From the NCBI GenBank assembly GCA_000989305.1, contig LBTB01000003.1:1-40435 (forward strand): a stretch of 40,435 bases of DNA. The letters run 5' to 3'. Positions 26,408 to 35,513 of the stretch are shown in pieces (the stretch's first letter is position 1; each line of letters starts with the position of its first letter). The notes beneath the pieces were generated by a model, which did no database searches, had not been told where the DNA came from, and worked only from the letters and a program-made list of their open reading frames with translations. A program made the position numbers and the translations under genes. Origin of the DNA: Candidatus Shapirobacteria bacterium GW2011_GWF2_37_20. Its GTDB lineage: Bacteria; Patescibacteriota; Microgenomatia; UBA12405.

Positions 26408-27560
26408 TCCGTATCTCGATACCCTAGGAGGGGGAGAAAGATATTGCCTAACAGTAGGGGAAATTCTATTAAACCATAATTATCAGGTTGATCTTTTTTG
26501 GTCAGGAAATCAAGAGATTGTCTCCCTTGCCGAGAAACGTTTTAATTTAAAACTTGAGGGTATTAAATGTGTTCCAGATATTTTTGGTTTAACCCATCAA
26601 AAGATAGATTTAATCGAAGAAAATATTACCGATAGTCTTCAAAGTCGTTCCAAGAAGCATATTAATCTTTTTCAAAGAATAAAAAATTACATTCACAAGT
26701 TTAAAGTTCTCTCGGAATACGATTTAGTTTTTTACCTAAGTGACGGTAGTATTCCTTTTCTATTTTCCAAAAAGAATTTTCTCCACATTCAGGTTCCCTT
26801 TATCTTAAAACAAAATATTGGTGAGAAAATAATAAATTTGATAAAAGTAAAGTTTGTGCGACAAGTAATCTGTAATTCTCAATTTACCTCCAGATTTCTG
26901 ACTGATTTTCCCAAGGGGAAGATAAATGTTTTATATCCGCCCGTTGATGTTGAAAAATTTTCCTCTTCTGAAAAGAAAGAAAACTATATTCTTTCCGTTG
27001 GTCGTTTCGATAATATTTTAAATGCAAAAAAACAGGATGTTTTAATTGAGGCTTTCAAAAAACTCTGTCAAAATAATTCAACTTTTGACTGGAAACTTAT
27101 CTTGATGGGTGGAAGTCGTGATTTACCTCAAGACAATCATTATCTCCAACATCTTCAACATTTAGCCAAAGGTTTTCCTATTGAATTTATTGTTAATCCT
27201 GACTTTGATAAGCTGAAGCATATCTATTCCCAATCCAAAATATATTGGCATGCTGCCGGTTTTGGAGTTGACGAATTTATCCACCCCGAACAAACTGAAC
27301 ATTTTGGAATGACAGTTGTTGAGGCAATGGATTCAGGTCTTGTTCCTATGGTGGTTGCCAAGGGTGGTTTATCAGAAATAGTTACCGAATCGGAAAATGG
27401 ATTTCTTTGGCAAACTATTGACGAATTAGTAGCTAAAACCCAACTACTTCTAGGCACCCCAAATGATCTGAAAAAAATAGCTCTTCAAGCCCAGGAATCT
27501 TCTCAGGTATTTTCTAAGCAAGTCTTTGAAACAAAATTATTAGATTTAATTAATAAATGA
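26382..27560 (+). CDS. GT4 glycosyltransferase, ALG11-like
   Basis: AAIYDPYLDTLGGGERYCLTVGEIL; VNVLYPPVDVEKF-like region; IYWHAAGFGVDEFIHPEQTEHFGMTVVEAMDSGLVPMVVAKGGLSEIV. The listed ORF starts at 26295; ATG 26382 is likelier. Confidence 0.88.
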   Translation: MSLKAAIYDPYLDTLGGGERYCLTVGEILLNHNYQVDLFWSGNQEIVSLAEKRFNLKLEGIKCVPDIFGLTHQKIDLIEENITDSLQSRSKKHINLFQRIKNYIHKFKVLSEYDLVFYLSDGSIPFLFSKKNFLHIQVPFILKQNIGEKIINLIKVKFVRQVICNSQFTSRFLTDFPKGKINVLYPPVDVEKFSSSEKKENYILSVGRFDNILNAKKQDVLIEAFKKLCQNNSTFDWKLILMGGSRDLPQDNHYLQHLQHLAKGFPIEFIVNPDFDKLKHIYSQSKIYWHAAGFGVDEFIHPEQTEHFGMTVVEAMDSGLVPMVVAKGGLSEIVTESENGFLWQTIDELVAKTQLLLGTPNDLKKIALQAQESSQVFSKQVFETKLLDLINK

Positions 27561-28429
27561 AAATTTCCGTAATTGTTACCAACTGGAATGGTTTAAATTT
27601 ACTAAAAAAATATTTAGAAAATGTAATCGTAAATTCACCCGAGGCTCTAGAGGTTATTCTGGCAGACGACGCCTCCGAAGATGGTAGCTTAGCTTACGCT
27701 CGCCAATTACAAAAAAAATATTCTAAATTAAAAATCATTTCCCATAAGAAGAATGTTGGTTTTGGTAATAACACCAATGATGCGGTCAAAAAAGCCAAAG
27801 GAGATTATGTTGTCTTGCTAAACAGTGACATTGATCCCCATAAAAATTATATAAAAAATTCTCTTATACATTTCAAGAATTCAAAAGTACTCGGGGTTGG
27901 TTTTGCCGAAGTAGGTAACGAAAATTACGCCAAACTTTTCTGGAAAAACGGTTATCTCCAATTTACCCGCGGTCTCTCAACTAAGGCGCATATTTCCGCC
28001 TGGGTTTCCGGCGGCTCCTCTGTTATTCGTAGGGATTATTTCTTAAAGCTTGGTGGTTTTGATCATGTCTATGAACCTTTTTATTTTGAGGACTTTGATT
28101 TTGGTCTACGAGCTTGGCGCTCCGGTTACACCATGCTTTGGGAGCCAAAATCAGTAGTTGAACATAAGCACGAATCAACTACTTCCAAGTTTCCAAAAAA
28201 GTTTTTAATTTATGTCAAAGAAAGAAACCATCTGATTTCAGTTTTAAGAAATGTCACGGACAAAAAACTTCTTTTTCAAAATAAAATATTTTCTTTTTTA
28301 AGAGTTCTTTCCGGGCCTAATTATTTAAAAATAATTTTAGCTGCTCACCGACAAATAAAAAAATATTCCGCCCCTATTTGTTCAAAAGAGCGTAGTGATA
28401 AAGAAGTGTTGAACTTATTTGAACAATGA
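27557..28429 (+). CDS. GT2 glycosyltransferase
   Basis: MKISVIVTNWNGLNLLKKYLENV, VILADDASEDGS, NVGFGNNTNDAVKKAKGDYVVLLNSDIDP, SGGSSVIRRDYFLKLGGFDHVYEPFYFEDFDFGLRAW. Confidence 0.9.
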   Translation: MKISVIVTNWNGLNLLKKYLENVIVNSPEALEVILADDASEDGSLAYARQLQKKYSKLKIISHKKNVGFGNNTNDAVKKAKGDYVVLLNSDIDPHKNYIKNSLIHFKNSKVLGVGFAEVGNENYAKLFWKNGYLQFTRGLSTKAHISAWVSGGSSVIRRDYFLKLGGFDHVYEPFYFEDFDFGLRAWRSGYTMLWEPKSVVEHKHESTTSKFPKKFLIYVKERNHLISVLRNVTDKKLLFQNKIFSFLRVLSGPNYLKIILAAHRQIKKYSAPICSKERSDKEVLNLFEQ

Positions 28430-29247
28430 AAAAATCATTCCGGTTAAGTATCATTATTGTCACCTGGAATACCGCCGATATTACCTTAAAGTGTGTTCAA
28501 ACTATCAAAAAATATTTATCCGGACTTGAGTACGAAATAATTATTGCTGATAATGGTTCTGAAGATGACACGGTTATTAAGCTTAAAAATGAGGGAGGTT
28601 TAATCGTTATTGAAAATAAAGCTAATTTAGGTTTTGGGAAGGGAAACAATATTGCTGCCAGTAAAGCTTCTGGAGACTATTTATTGTTTCTCAACTCAGA
28701 TATGGAGCTAATCGATAACCAGCTGGCAAATATGTTTAACTACATAAGTACTCACAATGAAATTGGTTTAATTGGACCCAAATTTCTCAATATTGATGGT
28801 AGCGATCAGGGCTCTGTCTTTCCATCTCAAAGCTTGTCTAATGCCTTTAAAGAGTTTTGGTGTGGTCAAAAGACCTATTCTAAATATGTACCCGAATCTA
28901 ATAAGCCCGTCGAGGTTTGGTCAGTCTCCGGAGGCGCAGTTATGGTCAAACGTGAGCTGTTTGAGAAAGTTGGTACCTGGGATAAAAGATATTTCATGTT
29001 TTACGAGGACTTAGAATTATGCCGACAAATAAAAAAATTGGGCTATAAAATTTACTACTATCCTGAGTGTCGTCTTATCCATCGCCATGGTGCCAGTGGT
29101 AAATCATTGGCTAATGCTGGCGATCAATGGCGCCGCCTCATTCCCAGTTCAAAAATTTATCATGGTGTAGTTAAGCACTATCTATTATTTTTAATCATCT
29201 GGTCTGGGCAAAAATGGCAAAAAATAAAATCTCTATTTTTAAAATAA
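28426..29247 (+). CDS. GT2 glycosyltransferase, rhamnosyltransferase-like
   Basis: LSIIIVTWNTADITLKCVQTI, IIIADNGSEDDT, NLGFGKGNNIAASKASGDYLLFLNSDMEL, VSGGAVMVKRELFEKVGTWDKRYFMFYEDLELCRQI; ATGA overlap. Confidence 0.9.
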   Translation: MKKSFRLSIIIVTWNTADITLKCVQTIKKYLSGLEYEIIIADNGSEDDTVIKLKNEGGLIVIENKANLGFGKGNNIAASKASGDYLLFLNSDMELIDNQLANMFNYISTHNEIGLIGPKFLNIDGSDQGSVFPSQSLSNAFKEFWCGQKTYSKYVPESNKPVEVWSVSGGAVMVKRELFEKVGTWDKRYFMFYEDLELCRQIKKLGYKIYYYPECRLIHRHGASGKSLANAGDQWRRLIPSSKIYHGVVKHYLLFLIIWSGQKWQKIKSLFLK

Positions 29248-30563
29248 TTATATTTGCGGTTTTGATTTTAATTGGAATTGGTGTCAGAACTATTCCGGTT
29301 AACAATTTAAAAAATGGGGATATTCTTGTCCACTTAGATTGGTCCAAAACCTTATATAAACAAGGTTTAAACAATATCTATTTTTACCCCAACTGGCTCT
29401 ATTCACCCCCAACTCAACCCCCATTAATGATGATGGGTTTTTGGGCTTCACGCCACTTGTATGAAAACCGATACCTATTGTCGGAGTTACACAACTCGAC
29501 CAGACTTCCTCCAGCATCAGTAATTCTCTGGTTTGATAAGTATGGCGAATTTCTCTTATTACGCCTTTGGGCCACATTAGGAGATATTGCTTGTGCCTTT
29601 TTTGTTTACTTTCTAATCAAAAAACATTTAAAAAACTTTAAGATTGCTCTTCTTGGGTTTATATTTATGTTGTTTAATCCTCTTAGTCTTTTTGAAACAA
29701 CCATATGGGGGCAAAATGATATTATTTCCGTTCTTTTCGCCTATTTAGCATTTCTAAGTATTAAGAGTAAGAAGCTGTTATTTCTTTCGCCGTTTTTATA
29801 CCTTATCGGCATACTTATCAAGCCCACCTCTTTAGTTTTTGTCCCCTTCTATATATTCTATTTTTTTAAAAACCTTAAATTAAATAAAACAAATATTTTA
29901 AGAATTATTATCTCTTCTGTTTTATGCTTTGCCTTAATCTATTTTTCATTTAAACCATTTATAAACCCAAATTCAAACCCCGCCATTGAAATTTATAACA
30001 TTGTTGTTAATCGCATTACCTCGTCTTCAAAGGGTCTTAGTCGGGCATCCAATTCAGGATTCAATCTATATTCGCTTGTGTTCGAGATAGATAAAACTTA
30101 TGGTGGTTATCAGATACTTGGATTAACTCTAGATCAAATCGGTATCTTCTTTTATCTAATTTTAAACGCCATAAGTATATTTATTCTGGCAAAAAAATCA
30201 AAACAAAGCGCAATCATTAAGTTGTTGTTTATCCTTTTCTTTACTGCTCAGGGCACTTTTCTCTTTATGACTGGGATGCTTGAGAGATATTTTTTTCCGG
30301 CATTTTTAGCCTCTGTTTTGTTAATGTTTTTAAATTTTAGAGTCTTTGGTTTAAACATGATCCTACAAAACATTATCTGGTTTATAAATCTGTTTTATTC
30401 TTTTTATCAACGTGACCTTGGTTGGGTTAAGACACTTTTTGAGGGCAATTCAAATCTGTTAATCAGAACCATCTCCTTGATTAGCATTATCAATTTTATT
30501 CTTATCTGTAAGAAGTTTATCCGTCCGTCTAGGAAATATTCTGCCACCAATAATCAAGATTAA
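29214..30563 (+). CDS. Polytopic GT-C mannosyltransferase-like protein (GT87/DUF2029- or PIG-M-like style)
   Basis: NGDILVHLDWSKTLYKQGLNNIYFYP...YSPPTQPPLMMMGFW...LFNPLSLFETTIWGQNDIISVLFAYLAFLSIKSKK; multiple TM. Confidence 0.75.
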   Translation: MAKNKISIFKIIIFAVLILIGIGVRTIPVNNLKNGDILVHLDWSKTLYKQGLNNIYFYPNWLYSPPTQPPLMMMGFWASRHLYENRYLLSELHNSTRLPPASVILWFDKYGEFLLLRLWATLGDIACAFFVYFLIKKHLKNFKIALLGFIFMLFNPLSLFETTIWGQNDIISVLFAYLAFLSIKSKKLLFLSPFLYLIGILIKPTSLVFVPFYIFYFFKNLKLNKTNILRIIISSVLCFALIYFSFKPFINPNSNPAIEIYNIVVNRITSSSKGLSRASNSGFNLYSLVFEIDKTYGGYQILGLTLDQIGIFFYLILNAISIFILAKKSKQSAIIKLLFILFFTAQGTFLFMTGMLERYFFPAFLASVLLMFLNFRVFGLNMILQNIIWFINLFYSFYQRDLGWVKTLFEGNSNLLIRTISLISIINFILICKKFIRPSRKYSATNNQD

Positions 30564-31941
30564 TACCGTTTAAATATTTGATGTTGGTGTAAATTATTGC
30601 TCCCAGCATTATTAAAAAAAGTATTTTAAAAATTAAATTATTTTTATACTTAAAAAACTGTTTTATAACTAGTACAAAAATAATTCCTGAAATTCCTGTT
30701 CGCCACAAATTTGCATAAGGTTGAAACTCAAATATTCCGATTATCCGCGAGATATTAAAACCAAGAATTGTTAATAAAATAAAAAACACTGCCATTAATT
30801 GTTTTCCTTTTGTAATCCCGTCTGTTAAAAACTTTGTTAACAAGATTATTAATAAGGCCCAAAAAGGGAAAGTGTACCAACCATAAGGTTGGCTTCCAAA
30901 AAAAATATAAATAATCAAATATGAAAATAGTCCCAATACTGTTAGCCTTACTCCAATATTTTTTTGTTTTTTTATTATTAATCCTAAAAATATCAGCCAT
31001 CCACTGATTATTGATACTTCAGGTAAAAATTTATGTTGAGTTAAACGTTGGTTTCGAATAATTTCAATTAGAGAATTTGGACCTATTCCATAAAACCGGT
31101 TGTAATTCGAAAATAAAATATTTTTAAAATTATCAAGGCCCCAAACAGATCCATAAATTACAAACAAAAAACTGATTGGTAAACTGACTGCCAGAAAAAA
31201 ACCAAGATCTTTCCAAAACCTTTTATTAAAACCTTTATATTTATCCAAAAGTGCAAACAAAACAAATAAATGACACACAAAGCCTGTTAGTTTAAACAGA
31301 GTCGCTACGCCGGCCATAAGTGCCGCCCCCAAAAGCCAATAATCATTTTTTCTTTTTATGTACAGACTAATACAAATCATGCAGGCTAATAAACACGGAA
31401 TTATTGCATTTTCTGCCTGAATCATTCTGCCACTCAAAACCACCAGGGGAGTTGTCGCATAAATCAGGCCGCCAACCATGGCAGCATAATATCCAAAATT
31501 TACCCAACAATAAATCATTAATAAACCAACAGAAATTGTACTGATTATTATTATTGGTTTTCTAATAATGTAGGCAGTGGTATCTTCAAATACTCTGACT
31601 CCAGACAGGTAAGCATACCCTCCTGTAATCAACCCCAATAAGGGCGGATGGTCCATCCATGGATAATTAATAGTTATCGGGTCGCCACTGGAAACGGTTT
31701 GAAAAAACCTATCCACATTTACGTATCTATACAGTGTGTTTTTATTTCCCTCAATTCCAGAAGAAGCCACCGGCATACCACTTTCTAGCAATGACAACCC
31801 TGCCCAGGAATAACTATATTCGTCCAACGATTGACCGGGAATTGGTATTTCAGCGTAATTTTTCTTTCTAACAAATAAGGCCAATATTAGTATTACTAAA
31901 AAAAATACAAACTTAATACTGATAATAATTTTATTTCTCAT
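30529..31941 (-). CDS. GT39/PMT-like polytopic glycosyltransferase ('DE' class)
   Basis: IPGQSLDEYSYSWAGLSLLESGMP...INYPWMDHPPLLGLITGGYAYLSG; multiple TM. Overlaps the convergent gene by 35 nt. Confidence 0.78.
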   Translation of the reverse strand: MRNKIIISIKFVFFLVILILALFVRKKNYAEIPIPGQSLDEYSYSWAGLSLLESGMPVASSGIEGNKNTLYRYVNVDRFFQTVSSGDPITINYPWMDHPPLLGLITGGYAYLSGVRVFEDTTAYIIRKPIIIISTISVGLLMIYCWVNFGYYAAMVGGLIYATTPLVVLSGRMIQAENAIIPCLLACMICISLYIKRKNDYWLLGAALMAGVATLFKLTGFVCHLFVLFALLDKYKGFNKRFWKDLGFFLAVSLPISFLFVIYGSVWGLDNFKNILFSNYNRFYGIGPNSLIEIIRNQRLTQHKFLPEVSIISGWLIFLGLIIKKQKNIGVRLTVLGLFSYLIIYIFFGSQPYGWYTFPFWALLIILLTKFLTDGITKGKQLMAVFFILLTILGFNISRIIGIFEFQPYANLWRTGISGIIFVLVIKQFFKYKNNLIFKILFLIMLGAIIYTNIKYLNGINLDYWWQNIS

Positions 31942-32398
31942 TTGTCTTTATAACTGAACATTCAATTGTGGCCGTTGGACGAATTATATCTTTCTTCATA
32001 TCGTCTGTTAATAATTTTCCGTCAACATAACAGGTAAAATTCTGCTCATTAAACAATTTTTCCTCAAATCCGATAATTCTGGCATACTCTTTAAAAAATC
32101 CACCAATTGTTTTGTCTTCAATGGCCAACAAAGACAAGGTGCTACTCGCCTTTTTATCACCTCCACAAAAAATTTCAATTTTGACATAATTGCCGACTTC
32201 CTTTGGGTCTCCTAAAACTTGATACTTACACAAGTCATTAGTCATATCACGAAATACTGACTTTCCTGATATCATCTCATTAAGTTTTGATTTCGAAAAT
32301 TTATTATTATACCGAGCCCTTAGTCCAAAATACATCAAAGAGGCAAAAACAAGATAAAAAATTGCAAAAACAAATAATATTTTGTTTCTTTTAGACAC
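31931..32398 (-). CDS. Small membrane-anchored protein of unknown function, overlapping the GT39-like gene
   Basis: GTG start, N-terminal TM (ILFVFAIFYLVFASLMYFGL), extracytoplasmic domain with cysteines; overlaps the downstream gene by 11 nt. Confidence 0.6.
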   Translation of the reverse strand: MSKRNKILFVFAIFYLVFASLMYFGLRARYNNKFSKSKLNEMISGKSVFRDMTNDLCKYQVLGDPKEVGNYVKIEIFCGGDKKASSTLSLLAIEDKTIGGFFKEYARIIGFEEKLFNEQNFTCYVDGKLLTDDMKKDIIRPTATIECSVIKTNEK

Positions 32399-32419
32399 TA
32401 ATATATAGTATATATTGAA
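32399..32419. promoter_or_regulatory. 21-bp divergent intergenic region containing a perfect palindrome AATATATA-G-TATATATT (32400-32416)
   Basis: 8-bp inverted repeat about a single G, located between divergent starts (GTG 32398 minus, ATG 32420 plus). -10-like hexamers can be read on both strands. Confidence 0.5.
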
Positions 32420-33703
32420 ATGTTAAAAAATCTCTACCAAAAGTTAACTATTACCAAAATAATGTTAATTGCTTTGTTGGTAAGGATTATTTCCTGGCCT
32501 TGGACATATCACGGAGATATTAATGCACAATATTGGTGGGGCAAGTTTGCCTCTGAATTTAAATGGCGTGGTTTTTATGATTGGCTTTTTTTTGGCGGTC
32601 ACGCCCCACCTGACCAGCCAATGATAAACATTTACTATGACTGGATTATCAGGCAGGTCTACATTTTTTTCTACAATATTTTTTGGTATCTAAATGTTAA
32701 TATTCCCTCCTTTCCCTCCAAATTTATGCAGTGGTATTTTGCTGACGGTAATCAGTATTTGTTAAAAATTCCCATGATTCTGGCTGACATTTTAATCATA
32801 TATTTCTGTTACAAATTTACAAAGTCAAAGATTATTGCTCTTGTATTAGCCCTATTTCCACCGATGATATATAACAGTGCGGTTTGGGGGAGTGGAGACA
32901 GTATTATCAATCTTTTGGCATTGCTCGGTATTTATTTGCTATGGAATAAAAAATATTTATTGGCGATAATATTTATTGTTTTTTCCGTCCTCTATAAGTC
33001 TTCTCTCCTAATTTGGATGCCAGTAATTCTTGTTATTTTAATAAAAAACAAAATTAGTATTAAAAACATATTATTTTCCGTTCTATTTTTACTCATCCTG
33101 ATATATTTGATTTCTTTACCTTTTAATCCAGTAGAAATTAACCCACTAATTTGGTTTTTCCGGACAATGATAACCAAAATCCTACCCGGTTTTATGGATC
33201 AAATTACGGTATATGCCATGAATTTTTGGGCCATAATTTTTGGCTTTAAGTTAAAAATTGACAGTCTCTTAATTTTAAATCTTATTAGTTACAGATTATT
33301 TTCACTCATACTTTGCGCATTACTCTACTTTCATCAAATTTATAAACTTTATAAAAATTACTCTTTAAAGTCGTTACTTCTCTGTCTGGCAACAATCTCC
33401 ATGATTACGTTTAGTTTTATGACCAGAATGCACGAAAGGTACTCCTTTCCGGCTCTTATTCCCTTATTGCTCTTATGTAATTATGATCGACGTTTTATTA
33501 AATATTTCGTTATTCTATCGGTAACCCACTTTTTAAATATTTATAGTGTTTGGGGAATACCAAACACTATCTTTCTTCACAATATACTAAACACAGATTT
33601 TACAATCCGAATTATTGGCATTGTTAACACCGTAGTCACTTTAGGACTCATTTTTATAAACATCAACCATAATCAAATTAACCCAAAAAAAACTAATATA
33701 TGA
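32420..33703 (+). CDS. Polytopic GT-C mannosyltransferase-like protein (GT87/DUF2029-like)
   Basis: YHGDINAQYWWGKFASEFKWRGFYDWLFFGGHAPPDQPMINIYYDWIIRQVY...PPMIYNSAVWGSGDSIINLLALLGIYLLWNKKYLLAIIFIVFSVLYKSSLLIWMPV; FMTRMHERYSFPALIPLLLL. Confidence 0.75.
   Translation: MLKNLYQKLTITKIMLIALLVRIISWPWTYHGDINAQYWWGKFASEFKWRGFYDWLFFGGHAPPDQPMINIYYDWIIRQVYIFFYNIFWYLNVNIPSFPSKFMQWYFADGNQYLLKIPMILADILIIYFCYKFTKSKIIALVLALFPPMIYNSAVWGSGDSIINLLALLGIYLLWNKKYLLAIIFIVFSVLYKSSLLIWMPVILVILIKNKISIKNILFSVLFLLILIYLISLPFNPVEINPLIWFFRTMITKILPGFMDQITVYAMNFWAIIFGFKLKIDSLLILNLISYRLFSLILCALLYFHQIYKLYKNYSLKSLLLCLATISMITFSFMTRMHERYSFPALIPLLLLCNYDRRFIKYFVILSVTHFLNIYSVWGIPNTIFLHNILNTDFTIRIIGIVNTVVTLGLIFININHNQINPKKTNI
33543..33570 (+). 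repeat. Perfect 11-bp inverted repeat (hairpin) inside a coding region
   Basis: atagtgtttgg - ggaata - ccaaacactat within the 32420-33703 CDS. Confidence 0.6.
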
Positions 33704-34896
33704 CACTCAAAAAAACTTTTGTTCTGGCCTTGCTTATTCGACTTATAATAGCCCCATTCTTTTATCATCCCGATATCAAGTCTCAACACTTTCATTTTCA
33801 GTTTTTATCTCAGGGTCAATCCAATATATATCAATACATATCTGAAAATAAGGACCATCTTCCGTACCGCGACACCTTTAACTATTTGCCACTGACATAT
33901 CTTACTTTTGGCTCTCTACAATCTTTTCAAAAAATATTAATGCCACCCGGATTTATTAATTGGTTAAATGATTGGGGTGGTACTCAATACAATTACCCCA
34001 ATACTCCTTATTACTTATTAATACTCAAATTACCCTACATCGTTTTGGATTTATTGCTCGGCTATCTGTTGTATAAAATTTCTAATTCCAAAAAAATTCT
34101 CTATCTTTGGCTATTTAATCCCTTCTCTTTGTATCTGATTTACATCATCCAAAACTTTGACATCCTTCCGGTTTTCTTAACAGTGCTTTCCTATTATTGG
34201 TTAAAATCGAAACCTTCTTTATCCTTTTTTGTTTTTGGTTTAGCAATCGCCTTTAAGTTATATCCGTTGATACTTCTACCCTTTTTCATTTTATTTAAAA
34301 GTAAAAACCTAATCAAAATGACAAAATATTCGCTAATTGCTGCTACACCTACACTTCTCTCAATTCTTCCCTTCGCTTCTAGTCAGGCCTTTTGGCAATC
34401 ATTTTTTGGTTCAGGATTAACTCAGAAAATAATTGAATTAAAAATTTATATTTTACCGGTTTTTCCGGTAATTTATTTAATAATTATGTTGTTTGCCTTT
34501 CTCTCGAAAAAATTTGACTTATCTTATTACATACTCTTAATCTCTTTCTTATTTGTTAGTACCGTAAATTTTCATCCTCAATGGATTCTTTGGTTTCTTC
34601 CTTTTATATTTTTATTAAAAAATGTATCCCGGCCATCTACATATCTTCCATTAACCCTAATCGGTGTTTTAATTTTGGTATACATATTTCTTTTCAATGA
34701 CAATTATTTAACTTGGGGTCATCTAATTCCTATTGATCCGGAATTTTTACTGATAAGTTCTCCTCATGAAATTCTAAAAAATCGTTTTAGTATTGATTCA
34801 AAATTAATTCAAAACTATATAAAATTGTTTATTGCTCTTATTTCAGTTTTAACAATTGCCATCTATGAAAAAAAATCTCCTAATCATTTGTCTTGA
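33700..34896 (+). CDS. Polytopic GT-C/GT87-like glycosyltransferase
   Basis: ATGA overlap; LLIRLIIAPFFYHPDIKSQHFHFQFLSQGQSNIYQYI...NYLPLTYLTFGSLQSFQ...LWLFNPFSLYLIYIIQNFDILPVFLTVLSYYWL; multiple TM. Confidence 0.73.
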   Translation: MTLKKTFVLALLIRLIIAPFFYHPDIKSQHFHFQFLSQGQSNIYQYISENKDHLPYRDTFNYLPLTYLTFGSLQSFQKILMPPGFINWLNDWGGTQYNYPNTPYYLLILKLPYIVLDLLLGYLLYKISNSKKILYLWLFNPFSLYLIYIIQNFDILPVFLTVLSYYWLKSKPSLSFFVFGLAIAFKLYPLILLPFFILFKSKNLIKMTKYSLIAATPTLLSILPFASSQAFWQSFFGSGLTQKIIELKIYILPVFPVIYLIIMLFAFLSKKFDLSYYILLISFLFVSTVNFHPQWILWFLPFIFLLKNVSRPSTYLPLTLIGVLILVYIFLFNDNYLTWGHLIPIDPEFLLISSPHEILKNRFSIDSKLIQNYIKLFIALISVLTIAIYEKKSPNHLS

Positions 34897-35452
34897 CTTA
34901 TTTCTAATAGTATTTTTATTGGTAATTCTTCCCAGTATTGCCATAAAAAAACGTCAAGGCACATCACACGACACGGGTAATCAACAAATAGCTTTTGTAA
35001 AAGAAAACCCGATAACTTTTTCCTTTGTCTCAAACAAAGCAAATCTTCAAAGCCTTTCAATTGATATGAAAAACCCAAGAGTTACTAATAATTCAAAAAT
35101 TAATTTTGAAATAACTAGTCCCAATTCAAAAAGGAATATTGTCTTTTATGGGAATAATGCTGGAGATCCCTCGTCTGTTCCCTTAAAGTTTTCTCCCTTT
35201 TCTGACCCGGCTTTTACCAAGTATTCTGTGTATTTATCCACGGACAATACCGATCCCGAGTCCATATATTTAATTACCGATCAAGACTCACAACCGGTGT
35301 TTAGGAGCTATTATCTCCAGTCAGATCTTAAAACAAATCTCAGGGCAAATGCCCAAAGACAGCTTGAACTCATTGGACAACGTAATCAAATTTTTAATGT
35401 TATCTATCTATTACTAATATTCTTATTAAACTATTTAGTACTTGTACTGTGA
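34865..35452 (+). CDS. Bitopic membrane protein with extracytoplasmic beta-rich domain flanked by N- and C-terminal TM helices; unknown function
   Basis: MKKNLLIICLDLFLIVFLLVILPSIAI...ITFSFVSNKANLQSLSIDMKNPRVTNNSKINFEI...VPLKFSPFSDPAFTKYSVYLSTDN...IFNVIYLLLIFLLNYLVLVL. The listed ORF starts at 34856; ATG 34865 is likelier. Confidence 0.62.
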   Translation: MKKNLLIICLDLFLIVFLLVILPSIAIKKRQGTSHDTGNQQIAFVKENPITFSFVSNKANLQSLSIDMKNPRVTNNSKINFEITSPNSKRNIVFYGNNAGDPSSVPLKFSPFSDPAFTKYSVYLSTDNTDPESIYLITDQDSQPVFRSYYLQSDLKTNLRANAQRQLELIGQRNQIFNVIYLLLIFLLNYLVLVL

Positions 35453-35513
35453 CATTCTGCCCTTAGGTACACTTATCCTGTCGCTAGTAGTATAAAATAT
35501 ATTAAAAGATTAA

